Source of the DNA: Terriglobia bacterium
GTDB lineage: Bacteria; Acidobacteriota; Terriglobia; UBA7540
Direction of reading: 5' to 3'
Length of the DNA: 64,000 nucleotides
Assembly (NCBI GenBank): GCA_030041095.1
Contig: JASHON010000164.1
Location: 1 to 64,000, forward strand
Shown here: positions 14,177-22,410 of the stretch, in pieces
Layout of the letters: every line of letters begins with the position of its first letter
How positions within the stretch are numbered: the first letter of the stretch is position 1
The notes under the pieces: generated by a model
Told to the model about the DNA's origin: nothing
Databases searched by the model: none
Seen by the model: only the letters and a program-made list of their open reading frames with translations
Program-made: the position numbers and the translations under genes

Positions 14177-15448
14177 ATGACTCCTCAGTATAATGTGATT
14201 CTCATGCAACACGAGCCACGAACTTTTCCGCCGGTTGCTGTGCGCGAATCGCGGCATCTCGCTGAGGGACCGCTCAGCGAGCCACGGGGGAATCTCAGTC
14301 TTGATTATTACGAGAAGCTCGGCGTAGCCCGGATCATCAATGCTGCAGGCACGTTCACGCGCCTTTCGGCGTCGATCATGCCGCCTTCGGTTCAAGAAGC
14401 CGTCGCGCGCGCGGCAAAGCATCCCGTCCGCTTGTTGGAATTGCAGAAAAAGGCAGGAGAATACCTTTCGCGGCGCCTGGGATGCGAAGCAGCTCTGGTT
14501 ACGAGCGGCGCCGCTGCCGCCATGACGCTGGCCACGGCTGCCTGCGTGACGCAGGCGAACGGCGAACTGATTTCCCAGCTTCCGTGTGCGACGGGCGGCC
14601 TGAAGAACGAAGTGATCGTTCAAAAAGCTCATCGCTATGAATACGATCGCGCCATACGCAATTGCGGTGTGATTTTCATCGAAGTGAGTGCGCCTGATGA
14701 TTACGAAAAGGCGTTTTCCGCCCGGACCGCGATGGCGCATTTCTTTAATGCTGCCGAAGGCGGAATGATCAGCCGGGAGGAATGGGTGCGCGTTGCTCAC
14801 GCTCATGGCGTGCCGTGCCTGAATGACGCAGCCGCGGATATTCCGCCGATTTCAAATTTGTGGAACTACACGCAAATGGGATTCGATCTGGTGGCGTTCT
14901 CCGGAGGAAAAGGAATACGTGGCCCTCAGAATGCCGGACTTCTTTTGGGGCGCAAAGAGCTGATCGAATCGGCTGCAGCCAATGCCAACCCGTTTTCCGA
15001 TTCCATCGGTCGCGGCATGAAGGTGTCGAAAGAGCAAATCGTGGGCATGGTGGCGGCAGTGGATTGGTTACTGGCCCGGACGGATGAAGATATGGAAGCA
15101 GAATTCCGGCGACGGGCGCTTCGGATTGCGGACCTGTTGGCGGATATCCCGACGCTCCACTCGGAAATCTGCGTGCCTCCCGTAGCCAATCACGTCCCGC
15201 ACTTGATCCTTCGCTACGATCCGGCGCGGATGCGCATTCCGGCCAGTCAAGTTGCTGAAGAGCTTCGGAATGGCAATCCCAGCATCGAGCTGCATCCTGC
15301 GACGGGAAGCGAACGGGCGCCGATGGGTTGGGCCGGCCTGCCCTCCGGCGCCGGCACGATTGTGGTGGGCGTCTGGACGTTAGAACCGGGAGAAGAGGAA
15401 ATTGTGGGCCGGCGCCTGCGCGAAGCGCTGGGCCGCGGCGGATGTTAG
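14177..15448 (+). CDS. SelA-like PLP-dependent enzyme (D-glucosaminate-6-P ammonia-lyase type)
   Basis: A 423-residue fold-type I PLP enzyme related to L-seryl-tRNA(Sec) selenium transferase but lacking its tRNA-binding N-terminus. Features are 'YEKLGVARIINAAGT' (45-59), the phosphate-binding 'TSGAAAAMTLA' (109-119), Asp217 in 'CLNDAAADIPP' for the pyridine nitrogen, and the Schiff-base Lys245 in 'FSGGKGIRGPQ'. Proteins of this type include DgaE-like ammonia-lyases that act on amino-sugar acids. The divergent amidohydrolase is the usual neighbour. The start could be 14177 or 14204 (see the TATAAT at 14189). The true selenium pathway is unlikely, as no selB or selD is seen nearby. Confidence 0.78.
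   Translation: MTPQYNVILMQHEPRTFPPVAVRESRHLAEGPLSEPRGNLSLDYYEKLGVARIINAAGTFTRLSASIMPPSVQEAVARAAKHPVRLLELQKKAGEYLSRRLGCEAALVTSGAAAAMTLATAACVTQANGELISQLPCATGGLKNEVIVQKAHRYEYDRAIRNCGVIFIEVSAPDDYEKAFSARTAMAHFFNAAEGGMISREEWVRVAHAHGVPCLNDAAADIPPISNLWNYTQMGFDLVAFSGGKGIRGPQNAGLLLGRKELIESAAANANPFSDSIGRGMKVSKEQIVGMVAAVDWLLARTDEDMEAEFRRRALRIADLLADIPTLHSEICVPPVANHVPHLILRYDPARMRIPASQVAEELRNGNPSIELHPATGSERAPMGWAGLPSGAGTIVVGVWTLEPGEEEIVGRRLREALGRGGC
14189..14194 (+). promoter_or_regulatory. Candidate -10 (TATAAT) before the SelA-like gene
   Basis: A perfect TATAAT lies 9 nt upstream of an in-frame ATG at 14204 (residue 10 of the longer frame). No good -35 is visible at 16-18 bp. If used, the transcript would start within a few bases of 14204, which argues for that internal start. 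Confidence 0.35.
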
Positions 15449-15518
15449 CAAATCCTTCCTCAGATTCAACAATTTGTCCAAGTTTGCGGCGCTCCGCCTC
15501 GGGCAAAGACACTGCGCG

Positions 15519-16757
15519 TCACCCGGCGAATAAGATCGCTGAGGGCGTGCCCACCGGAACGTAGCGTCCGGTAAATTCGAGCCGGCCGGATTCTGCGTCA
15601 CGGCGGAAAATGGTCACCGCGTCGGCTCGCTGATTGCACGAATAAACAAACCTCTCGCTCGGATCGAAGTTGAAACTTCGCGGATAATCGCCTCGCGTCC
15701 ATTCTTCTCCCGCGTACGAGAGCGCGCCGTCCTCGCCAATCGCGAACCATGAGATGCTATCGTGCAGGCGCCCGGCTGCATAAAGAAATCTGCCATCCTT
15801 TGAGATACGCACTTCGGAGCCAAAGTTCGTCCCTGCGAATCCAGGAGGGAGCGAGGAGATCGTTTTTCTAGCCGAAAGCGTTCCTTGATCCGGATCGTAG
15901 TCGAAGTGGACGAGCGTCGACGCTTCTTCCGTGAGCAAATACATCCAGGGACGCGTGGGATGAAAGACAAAATGGCGCGGTCCATCGCCAGACGGTAGGG
16001 AGACCGAGTGTGGCTCGTGCGGATGCAATTTTCCCGTGGTGAGATCCAGCTTCCAAACGTAAATTCGGTCCAGGCCAAGATCGGTTTGGAGCACGAATCG
16101 CCCGTGCGGATCAGACCGGATCATGTGCGGATGCGGCGCGTCATGGCCGCTGATTGCAAAGCTTCCCGGCGGCGCATCCGTGGGCATCTGCTTCCCCGGA
16201 GTTCCGTGATCGTGCTTCACGTCGGTTGCGGAGCCGAGCGAGCCGTCGGAGCGAATGGGAATCACGGAAATCGTGCCCCCGGCGTAATTGGCTGCAAGGA
16301 CGTAGCGGCCTGAAGGATGAACGCTCAGGTGAGCGGGTCCCGAGCCTTCGGAGCTGACTGTGTTCAACGATCTCAAGCGGCCGGTGCCGGGTTCGATGGC
16401 GTACGCGCTCACCGCGCCCGAATTCGTCTGATGAAAATTCCCAATTTCATCAACTGAATAGAGGTGCGTGCCGGAGGGACTCATGTAAATCCACGAAGGG
16501 TTCGTCGGAGTCTCGAGCACGTCGCGCTCGTTCAATTCTCCCGTCCTCTCATCCATCTCGTACAGATAAATGCCGCGGCCGTTGCCGCGGTATCCTTCAG
16601 GACCTTCGGGCAGGCTGTACGTGCCAACGTAGGCGCGGACCCGCCTTGGTGGATCCACCGCACGCGGCCCCTGCGCACCTCCAGCCGGCATCGCATCCGC
16701 TATCGCCAACGCCGCCGCTCCTTTCAGAAAACCCCGCCGTGACGCTTCAAGAACCAT
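15519..16757 (-). CDS. Tat-exported lactonase family protein (seven-bladed propeller)
   Basis: A 412-residue protein of the YbhE-type 6-phosphogluconolactonase/lactonase family (PF10282). A twin-arginine signal 'SRRGFLKGAAALA' opens the sequence, so it acts outside the cytoplasm and probably on free sugar lactones, not on 6-phosphogluconolactone. Family segments include 'AYVGTYSLPEG', 'PSWIYMSPSGTHLYSV', 'GSGPAHLSVHPSGRYVLAANY', 'GDGPRHFVFHPTRPWMYLLTE' (given by key words PRHFVFHP) and the closing 'PVGTPSAILF'. The start at 16757 follows a perfect AGGAGA at 5-nt spacing; the longer frame to 16856 would bury the Tat signal. It lies 96 bp downstream of the beta-mannosidase on the same strand. 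Confidence 0.85.
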   Translation of the reverse strand: MVLEASRRGFLKGAAALAIADAMPAGGAQGPRAVDPPRRVRAYVGTYSLPEGPEGYRGNGRGIYLYEMDERTGELNERDVLETPTNPSWIYMSPSGTHLYSVDEIGNFHQTNSGAVSAYAIEPGTGRLRSLNTVSSEGSGPAHLSVHPSGRYVLAANYAGGTISVIPIRSDGSLGSATDVKHDHGTPGKQMPTDAPPGSFAISGHDAPHPHMIRSDPHGRFVLQTDLGLDRIYVWKLDLTTGKLHPHEPHSVSLPSGDGPRHFVFHPTRPWMYLLTEEASTLVHFDYDPDQGTLSARKTISSLPPGFAGTNFGSEVRISKDGRFLYAAGRLHDSISWFAIGEDGALSYAGEEWTRGDYPRSFNFDPSERFVYSCNQRADAVTIFRRDAESGRLEFTGRYVPVGTPSAILFAG

Positions 16758-16852
16758 ATTACTCTCCTTGTGATTTAAGTTTGCCGGCCACCATGGTGAA
16801 TCTGCAATCAGCCCGCAGTGTCGAAGCACTCGAGCCAAATGCTGCTTGGTGA

Positions 16853-19435
16853 TCAACCGGAGGTCTGCGGCGCCTCGCCGCGCATCTCCGGAGCGATGTC
16901 GTAAACGCTGCGGACGTGAAGCTTTCGCCGAAAATCAAACGGGCTCATGGGTTGCGCAAGGTTCACTCGAATCGTGGCAGCGCGGCCTGGCCGCAGGTTG
17001 AAAAAGTTATCCGAATAGATGGCATCCATCTCGCTCAGGTTAGCCCAAACCCAAAGCGCCGGAACGTCCGTCGCAATCCGCACGTCGTACCGCCGGTCGC
17101 CGCCACTCGCGCGCACGGCGAGTTTCGGCTTGTTGAGCTTCAACTCCACGGGGCGGCCGAAAAACAAAGTGTTCTCAGCGACTGTTTGACCCTCGACGAG
17201 CACCTCGGGCCAGATCAATAAATTCGCCGCGCCGTGGATCCGGACGAGGTCCGCAAGATCGAGGGATTCGGCTTGCTGGCTCGTCCGCGCGGGGATGTCG
17301 ATTCGTTTCGAGCCGTGCCGAAGCACGCTCCCCGCGAGGTCCGTGACGCGCCAGCGCAACCTGCCGGATTCTTCCTGCTGCCGGTCGCTCGTCACCCAGA
17401 TTCCCGCCTGCCCGCTCTGCGCGTCGGGAATTCCGCTTACCATAATGGGCGCGAAAAAGTGCCGGGACTGGTATTGGACGGCCTTCCAGCGCCGATAATA
17501 GTCAACCATCGACCAGGTGGCGCCGGGCCAGCAGTCATTGTATTGCCAGATCGTCGCCGCCATGGAGCGGGGCATGTCGCGCCGCCAATGCTCGACGCCA
17601 TAACGCATGGCCCAGGCTTGGTTGATCTGGGTGAGCCACAGCGTGTCATCGAACTGGTCCGGGGCCTTGCCGAAGTTCTCCTCCGTGTAATGCATGATGA
17701 TGCCAATGCCGTGGCCGCTGCCGTCCAATTCGTGATAGCGCATGACGGGGGAATGCACGCTTTGCCGGTCCGCCGCGTCTGTGTATGCTCGAACGGTCTT
17801 CGGCTCGGGAATCGACTGCATGCCGAATTCCGTCACGAAGCCTTCGACCTTGCGGTAGGATTCCACGGGCCGGTTTCCATGCCACACGCCCCAGGTATGA
17901 ATATCACCGCTGCCATGGGCGCCGCTGCCCACTTCGTAAAACGCGCCGGGGATAAGCTGATGCACGATGCCGCCAATCACGTCCTGAAAGATTTCGTTGT
18001 AGCCGTCGAAGTAGTCGATTTCATTGTTGCCGCTCCAAATCACGATGGAGGGGTGGTTTCGGCGCCTCCGCGTCTGCTCCGAGATTTCCTCCTTCAAATT
18101 GTTCATCCAATCCTGGTCGCGAACCGGGTAGCTGGCGTTGGCGAACTTGAATTCGAATTGCAGCATCAAGCCCAGCTCGTCGCACAAGTCGAACAGCTCG
18201 TCTTCTTCGTAATACCCACCACCCCAAAGCCGGATGAAATTGAAATTGCATTCCACGGCGCGGGTGATGAACCAGTGAAGGATTTCCGGCGTGACGCGCG
18301 TGGGCATGTTATCCGCAGGAATCCAGTCCGCGCCTTTGACGAATACTGGCGCCCCATTGACGCGCACGTGCATGGCGACTTCCGCTGAAGGAGGCAACAC
18401 TTCCACTTTCCGCAGGCCGATTCGCCGGCTTGCTGTGTCCACGCTGCGTGCTTGACCGTCCGTCAGTTGAACCGTGACGGTATAGAGCGGCTGGTCGCCC
18501 ATCCCATTGGGCCACCAGAGCTGGGGGTTGGAAATCAGAAGTTGAAGCGCGGAAGCGCCGTTCGCAACCGGACCCGTCGCGGTTGCCACAACCTGCCCGG
18601 CCAGTGAGATCTGCGTGGCGACGGACAAACCCGTCGAGTCACCAAGCACGGTGGTCTCAATTTCAAGCCGCACGCTACCGTCAGCCTCGTGGCTCTGAAG
18701 CACGCCCAAGTCCGCGATGCGAGCGTCAAAGCCAAGGATCGCGATTTTTTTCCATACGCCTTGGGTGAGCACAGGACGGCACCAGTCCCAGCCCCACATA
18801 TACGGCGCTTTGCGCACCCAGGAGCGCGGGTTGTGAAGGTCAATGCCGTACTGCTTTTTGTATTTTGCCCTCTGGCTTTCGACGTAAGGCGCCAAAGTGT
18901 CGAAGCGGACGCGGAGCCGGTTCGTCCCTTTGCGCAGGTGGCGTTTGGCGTCAAAGGTCCAAGTACGAAACATGTTGTCGGCGCGGCCAAGCTCGTGCCC
19001 GTTAAGAGATACAGCCGCCAGCGTGTCCAGGCCGTTGCAGACCAGTTCCACGTGCTGCCGCGCCAGCAGGCTCTTGTCAGCGTCAAATTCGCGGTGGAAA
19101 ATCCAGTTGTGCTTTGCCACCCACTGATCGGCGCCGTTGTTCTCGCGGAAGAATGGATCAGGGATTTTGCCGGCGCGCAATAGGTTGGTATAGGTGCTGC
19201 CCGGCACGATGGCCGGCACGGATTGCGCTCCTCCTTCCTGTTCCATGGTCCACATGTCGCCTCGCAAATCGAGTGAGAACACGCTGCCGGCTGGTTTTGC
19301 AGGCGCCGCGACGCCGACCGGAGCGCCTCGACCCAATCGGCCGAGCGCGAGCGTTGCGCCATAGCCCGCACTTGCCTGGAGCATCTGCCGCCGCGTGAGG
19401 CTGGGCTGTCCTCTTTCCGAAATGAACTTGTTCAT
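16853..19435 (-). CDS. Tat-exported beta-mannosidase (glycoside hydrolase family 2)
   Basis: An 860-residue GH2 enzyme hydrolysing terminal beta-mannosides. The N-terminal Tat signal is 'SLTRRQMLQASAGYG'. A sugar-binding beta domain and an immunoglobulin-like domain follow. The TIM barrel has 'FNFIRLWGGGYYEED', the acid/base Glu in 'IVIWSGNNEIDY' and the nucleophile Glu in 'FVTEFGMQSIPE'. These are the signature positions of family GH2 mannosidases. The start at 19435 has GGGAGGA just upstream; the frame to 19540 lacks a signal. Export plus the following lactonase suggests extracellular or periplasmic mannan breakdown, which is an inference. Confidence 0.88.
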   Translation of the reverse strand: MNKFISERGQPSLTRRQMLQASAGYGATLALGRLGRGAPVGVAAPAKPAGSVFSLDLRGDMWTMEQEGGAQSVPAIVPGSTYTNLLRAGKIPDPFFRENNGADQWVAKHNWIFHREFDADKSLLARQHVELVCNGLDTLAAVSLNGHELGRADNMFRTWTFDAKRHLRKGTNRLRVRFDTLAPYVESQRAKYKKQYGIDLHNPRSWVRKAPYMWGWDWCRPVLTQGVWKKIAILGFDARIADLGVLQSHEADGSVRLEIETTVLGDSTGLSVATQISLAGQVVATATGPVANGASALQLLISNPQLWWPNGMGDQPLYTVTVQLTDGQARSVDTASRRIGLRKVEVLPPSAEVAMHVRVNGAPVFVKGADWIPADNMPTRVTPEILHWFITRAVECNFNFIRLWGGGYYEEDELFDLCDELGLMLQFEFKFANASYPVRDQDWMNNLKEEISEQTRRRRNHPSIVIWSGNNEIDYFDGYNEIFQDVIGGIVHQLIPGAFYEVGSGAHGSGDIHTWGVWHGNRPVESYRKVEGFVTEFGMQSIPEPKTVRAYTDAADRQSVHSPVMRYHELDGSGHGIGIIMHYTEENFGKAPDQFDDTLWLTQINQAWAMRYGVEHWRRDMPRSMAATIWQYNDCWPGATWSMVDYYRRWKAVQYQSRHFFAPIMVSGIPDAQSGQAGIWVTSDRQQEESGRLRWRVTDLAGSVLRHGSKRIDIPARTSQQAESLDLADLVRIHGAANLLIWPEVLVEGQTVAENTLFFGRPVELKLNKPKLAVRASGGDRRYDVRIATDVPALWVWANLSEMDAIYSDNFFNLRPGRAATIRVNLAQPMSPFDFRRKLHVRSVYDIAPEMRGEAPQTSG

Positions 19436-19687
19436 GTTCCTCCCGCGGATTCGGTTTGGCGCCGCACGCTTCCAGTTATTCTTACCCGGGCGCTGTTCTT
19501 TTGAACATGGCATTGTTAACCAGTTCGAGCGTCTTCGCAAGTCTCGCGTAACGTTTCCCCGGGATTTACAGCGGGGCTTCTTTGGACTTATAGTTGCGTT
19601 CTGCGCTGTCTATTGCGAATCTGCAAGGATAACGAGCAGCCGGACGCGGGTGGGCGCCGCGGGCCTGGACCTGGTGAAGGAGCAATC

Positions 19688-20872
19688 ATGGCAACAAAGC
19701 GCATCGGCATTTTGACGGGGGGCGGCGACGTGCCGGGATTAAACTCGGTGATCAAGTCGGTGGTCTACCGTAGCAGCGAGATGGACTGCGAAGTGACTGG
19801 AATTCGCAAGGGCTGGGAGGGGCTCACTCACGTCAACCTTGAGGATCCCGCGAGCCGCGCGCAATACATTCTTCGTCTCAACCGCGAGAACACGCGCACT
19901 ATTGACCGAACCGGCGGCACGTTTTTGCACACCTCCCGCACCAATCCCGCAAGGATGAAAGCGCTTCCTGTCGCCTGCAAGGGTGAAAGCTTTCCCCAGA
20001 GCCAAAGCACGAAAATGGGAGCTGCGTCGGTCACTTACGACGTCACGTCGCGCGTGCTCCACAACATTGAGGAACTCGATTTGGACTATCTCATTGCCAT
20101 TGGCGGTGACGATACGCTCAGCTATGCGGCGCGTTTGGACAAGGAAGGCGTGAAGGTGATTGGCGTTCCCAAGACGATGGATAATGACGTGCGTAACACC
20201 GAATATTGCATCGGCTTTTCGAGCGCGGTCACTCGCGCCATGAACGCGATCGAGCGCCAGCGGACCACCGTGGGCTCGCACGAGCGGATCGGGATCTTCC
20301 GCGTTTTCGGACGCGACGCCGGATACACGGCGCTCTATACGGCCTACGTCACGTCGGTGCGCTGCTGCATTCCGGAGTATAAGTTCAATCTGAGCCATCT
20401 CATCGAGCTTCTGGCCCGGGACAGGAAGCTCAACCCCAGCAATTACGCGCTGGTCATCCTCTCGGAGGGCGCAGAGTGGGAAGGTTATAAAGTCGTCGAA
20501 TACGGTGAAGCGGATGCCTTCGGACATCGCCACAAAACCAATGTGGGCGAAGCGCTCAGCGATGAGGTTAAGAAGGCGATCCACGCGGAAACCATCGTCA
20601 GCGATCTCACTTACGATCTGCGAAGCGGCAGCCCGGATTTCGTCGATAAGATGGTGGCGTCAACTTTTGCGGGCATGGCGATGGACTGCATCGTGAAGGG
20701 CGAGCACGGCTTCATGACGGCGATCTCGCACGGCTGCTACGCAACGGTGCCTATTCCGGATCCCAAGCTTGGTCCACGCAAGGTAGACGTGGAAACGATG
20801 TATAACACGGAACGTTACAGACCGACTTACGCCCATAAACTTGACCTGCCGCTTTTCCTGACGCGTGCTTGA
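19688..20872 (+). CDS. 6-phosphofructokinase, likely PPi-dependent type
   Basis: A 394-residue phosphofructokinase phosphorylating fructose 6-phosphate in glycolysis. 'GILTGGGDVPGLNSVIK' binds the phosphoryl donor, 'IAIGGDDTLSYA' (137-146) and 'GVPKTMDND' (159-167) form the active site with catalytic Asp165 and Asp167. Asp at the second position after GG and Lys in PKT replace the two Gly found in ATP-dependent enzymes; these are the residues associated with pyrophosphate use. Some clades with these residues still use ATP, so this needs biochemical proof. The start at 19688 has AAGGAG 6 nt upstream; a longer frame from 19613 is unlikely. Confidence 0.85.
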   Translation: MATKRIGILTGGGDVPGLNSVIKSVVYRSSEMDCEVTGIRKGWEGLTHVNLEDPASRAQYILRLNRENTRTIDRTGGTFLHTSRTNPARMKALPVACKGESFPQSQSTKMGAASVTYDVTSRVLHNIEELDLDYLIAIGGDDTLSYAARLDKEGVKVIGVPKTMDNDVRNTEYCIGFSSAVTRAMNAIERQRTTVGSHERIGIFRVFGRDAGYTALYTAYVTSVRCCIPEYKFNLSHLIELLARDRKLNPSNYALVILSEGAEWEGYKVVEYGEADAFGHRHKTNVGEALSDEVKKAIHAETIVSDLTYDLRSGSPDFVDKMVASTFAGMAMDCIVKGEHGFMTAISHGCYATVPIPDPKLGPRKVDVETMYNTERYRPTYAHKLDLPLFLTRA

Positions 20873-22151
20873 AGATCGTTTCCCGGAATTCGACTGCCCG
20901 CAGAATGCCCCAGTGCCCCCTGCAGCAGATCGCCGCAATTCGTCAATTCCCGCCGGCGTCCAACGGTCAACAGGCGCCCCGCTGGTGCCCGAGGACATCG
21001 GCAAGCTAATCAGCGAACGTATTGCACCGCATTTTCCGGAATTCCTCAAATGCAATTCCACGGCGGCGCTTGAGAGCCTCTCCTCCTACCGGGAGCGTGA
21101 GCGTGACATTCGCACCGTTCTGGAAAGTTTGCTCCGAGGCGATTTTCGTCCCTGCCCGGCGCCTGCTCGCAGTCGTTATCGGTTTGTCGCGTGGAACCTG
21201 GAGCGTGGCATCGAGTTGGACGGCCAGCTTCAAGTGCTAAAGTCGCATCCGTACTTGTCCGCCGCGGACGTTTACCTGCTCACCGAGGCAGATATAGGAA
21301 TGGCGCGCTCGGGAAATCGCGCCGTGGCTCAGGAGATCGCACGTGAATTGGGCCTTTGTTACAGCTTCGCTCCGTGCTATTTGAACCTGTCCAAAGGAGC
21401 CGGCTGGGAGCGAATGGCAGTGGGGGAGAATGAGCTGGGGTTGCATGGAAACGCGATCCTCAGTCGGTATCCTATCCGCGCCGTCCGCGCGATTCACCTC
21501 CGGAACGGAATTGACAAGATGGCCGGACGCGAAAAGCGTTTGGGAAGGCAGGCTGCATTGGCCGCCGAGATCGAGTTTCCGAATTATCGGGCGATGGCCG
21601 TCTGCGTCCACCTCGACGCCAATTCCAGCCAGGCGCATCGCAGCGGGCAGATTCGCGATGTGGTTCGCAACCTGTCCACCCATCCGCCGGTTGTCCTTGG
21701 TGGCGACTGGAATACTTCGACGTATAATTCGTCTCACGCCAACTACGCGATATTCGGCTTTTGGCTGAGGGTGATGATGGGTGTGGAAAACGTCATTTCG
21801 AACCATTACCTTCACCCGGAGAGGCGCTTCGAGCGGGGACTTTTCAACCTGCTTGAAGCGCACGGATTCGAATATCGCCAGTCAAACCGGCTCGGCGAGC
21901 CAACTGTCTATTATGATGTGAACGACCACAAGGCACGGCTGAACCTGGGCGAGTGGGTTCCCGGCTGGTGCTTCGCCTTCATTCGCTGGGCTCTTCGCCG
22001 GCATGGAGGCAGATGCCCGCTGAAACTTGATTGGTTCGCCACGCGCGGCGTGCGAGTCGACAGTCCCGTTATTGTGGAGAGCTTGCGCTCGCGGGATGGC
22101 CGTTTGCTTTCCGACCACGCTGCCATCGGGGTGGATGTAGTGGTGGATTAG
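20865..22151 (+). CDS. Endonuclease/exonuclease/phosphatase family protein
   Basis: A 428-residue protein whose residues about 105-425 form an EEP (DNase I-like) fold. Conserved motifs are 'FVAWNLERG' (Asn and metal-binding region), 'LLTEADIG' (metal-binding Glu), 'GNAILSRYPI', 'CVHLDANSS', 'VVLGGDWNTS' (Asp/Asn pair) and the terminal 'LSDHAAIGVDV' (catalytic His). The substrate could be a phosphodiester lipid, nucleic acid or sugar phosphate. The GTG start overlaps the phosphofructokinase stop by 8 nt, so the two are probably translationally coupled. The first 100 residues match nothing I recognise. No signal peptide is evident. Confidence 0.78.
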   Translation: MLEDRFPEFDCPQNAPVPPAADRRNSSIPAGVQRSTGAPLVPEDIGKLISERIAPHFPEFLKCNSTAALESLSSYRERERDIRTVLESLLRGDFRPCPAPARSRYRFVAWNLERGIELDGQLQVLKSHPYLSAADVYLLTEADIGMARSGNRAVAQEIARELGLCYSFAPCYLNLSKGAGWERMAVGENELGLHGNAILSRYPIRAVRAIHLRNGIDKMAGREKRLGRQAALAAEIEFPNYRAMAVCVHLDANSSQAHRSGQIRDVVRNLSTHPPVVLGGDWNTSTYNSSHANYAIFGFWLRVMMGVENVISNHYLHPERRFERGLFNLLEAHGFEYRQSNRLGEPTVYYDVNDHKARLNLGEWVPGWCFAFIRWALRRHGGRCPLKLDWFATRGVRVDSPVIVESLRSRDGRLLSDHAAIGVDVVVD

Positions 22152-22224
22152 CGCCGCGCCTGAGCGCGAGCCTGGCGGTGAGCCCAAGGGCAGCTCCAAT
22201 CCAAACTTGAGTGAATATCCTCGC

Positions 22225-22270
22225 TTGACAGGCGCGCAAGGGGCAGGGTATAGTCCTAAATATCTTAGGA
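22225..22270 (+). promoter_or_regulatory. Promoter with dyad for ADOP permease 1
   Basis: TTGACA (22225-22230), an 18-bp spacer and TATAGT (22249-22254) are near consensus. A perfect dyad TCCTAA-ATATC-TTAGGA (22254-22270) begins at the last base of the -10 and covers the expected transcript start. It is a probable repressor site; PadR- and BlaI-type repressors often control acidobacterial genes of this class, but none is encoded nearby. The leader would be about 150 nt. Confidence 0.6.
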
Positions 22271-22410
22271 TCAGAATTGAACCACAGGGTTTGCTTTGGC
22301 GCCCTGCGGCTCTTTGATCCGTTCTGCAAGGGAGCGCGGCAGCGGCGCCTTCGAGAAAACGGGTTGAGCTGCGAACGCTGCGGTGCGCCGCGCACACAGC
22401 GCGGAGGACC

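Noticed and set aside
14177-15448. Genuine SelA (selenium transferase)
   Set aside because: The N-terminal tRNA-binding region is missing and the amidohydrolase neighbour points to the SelA-related PLP group.
17234-18388. 384-residue plus-strand frame
   Set aside because: Long antisense frame inside the beta-mannosidase gene, a normal by-product of high GC content.
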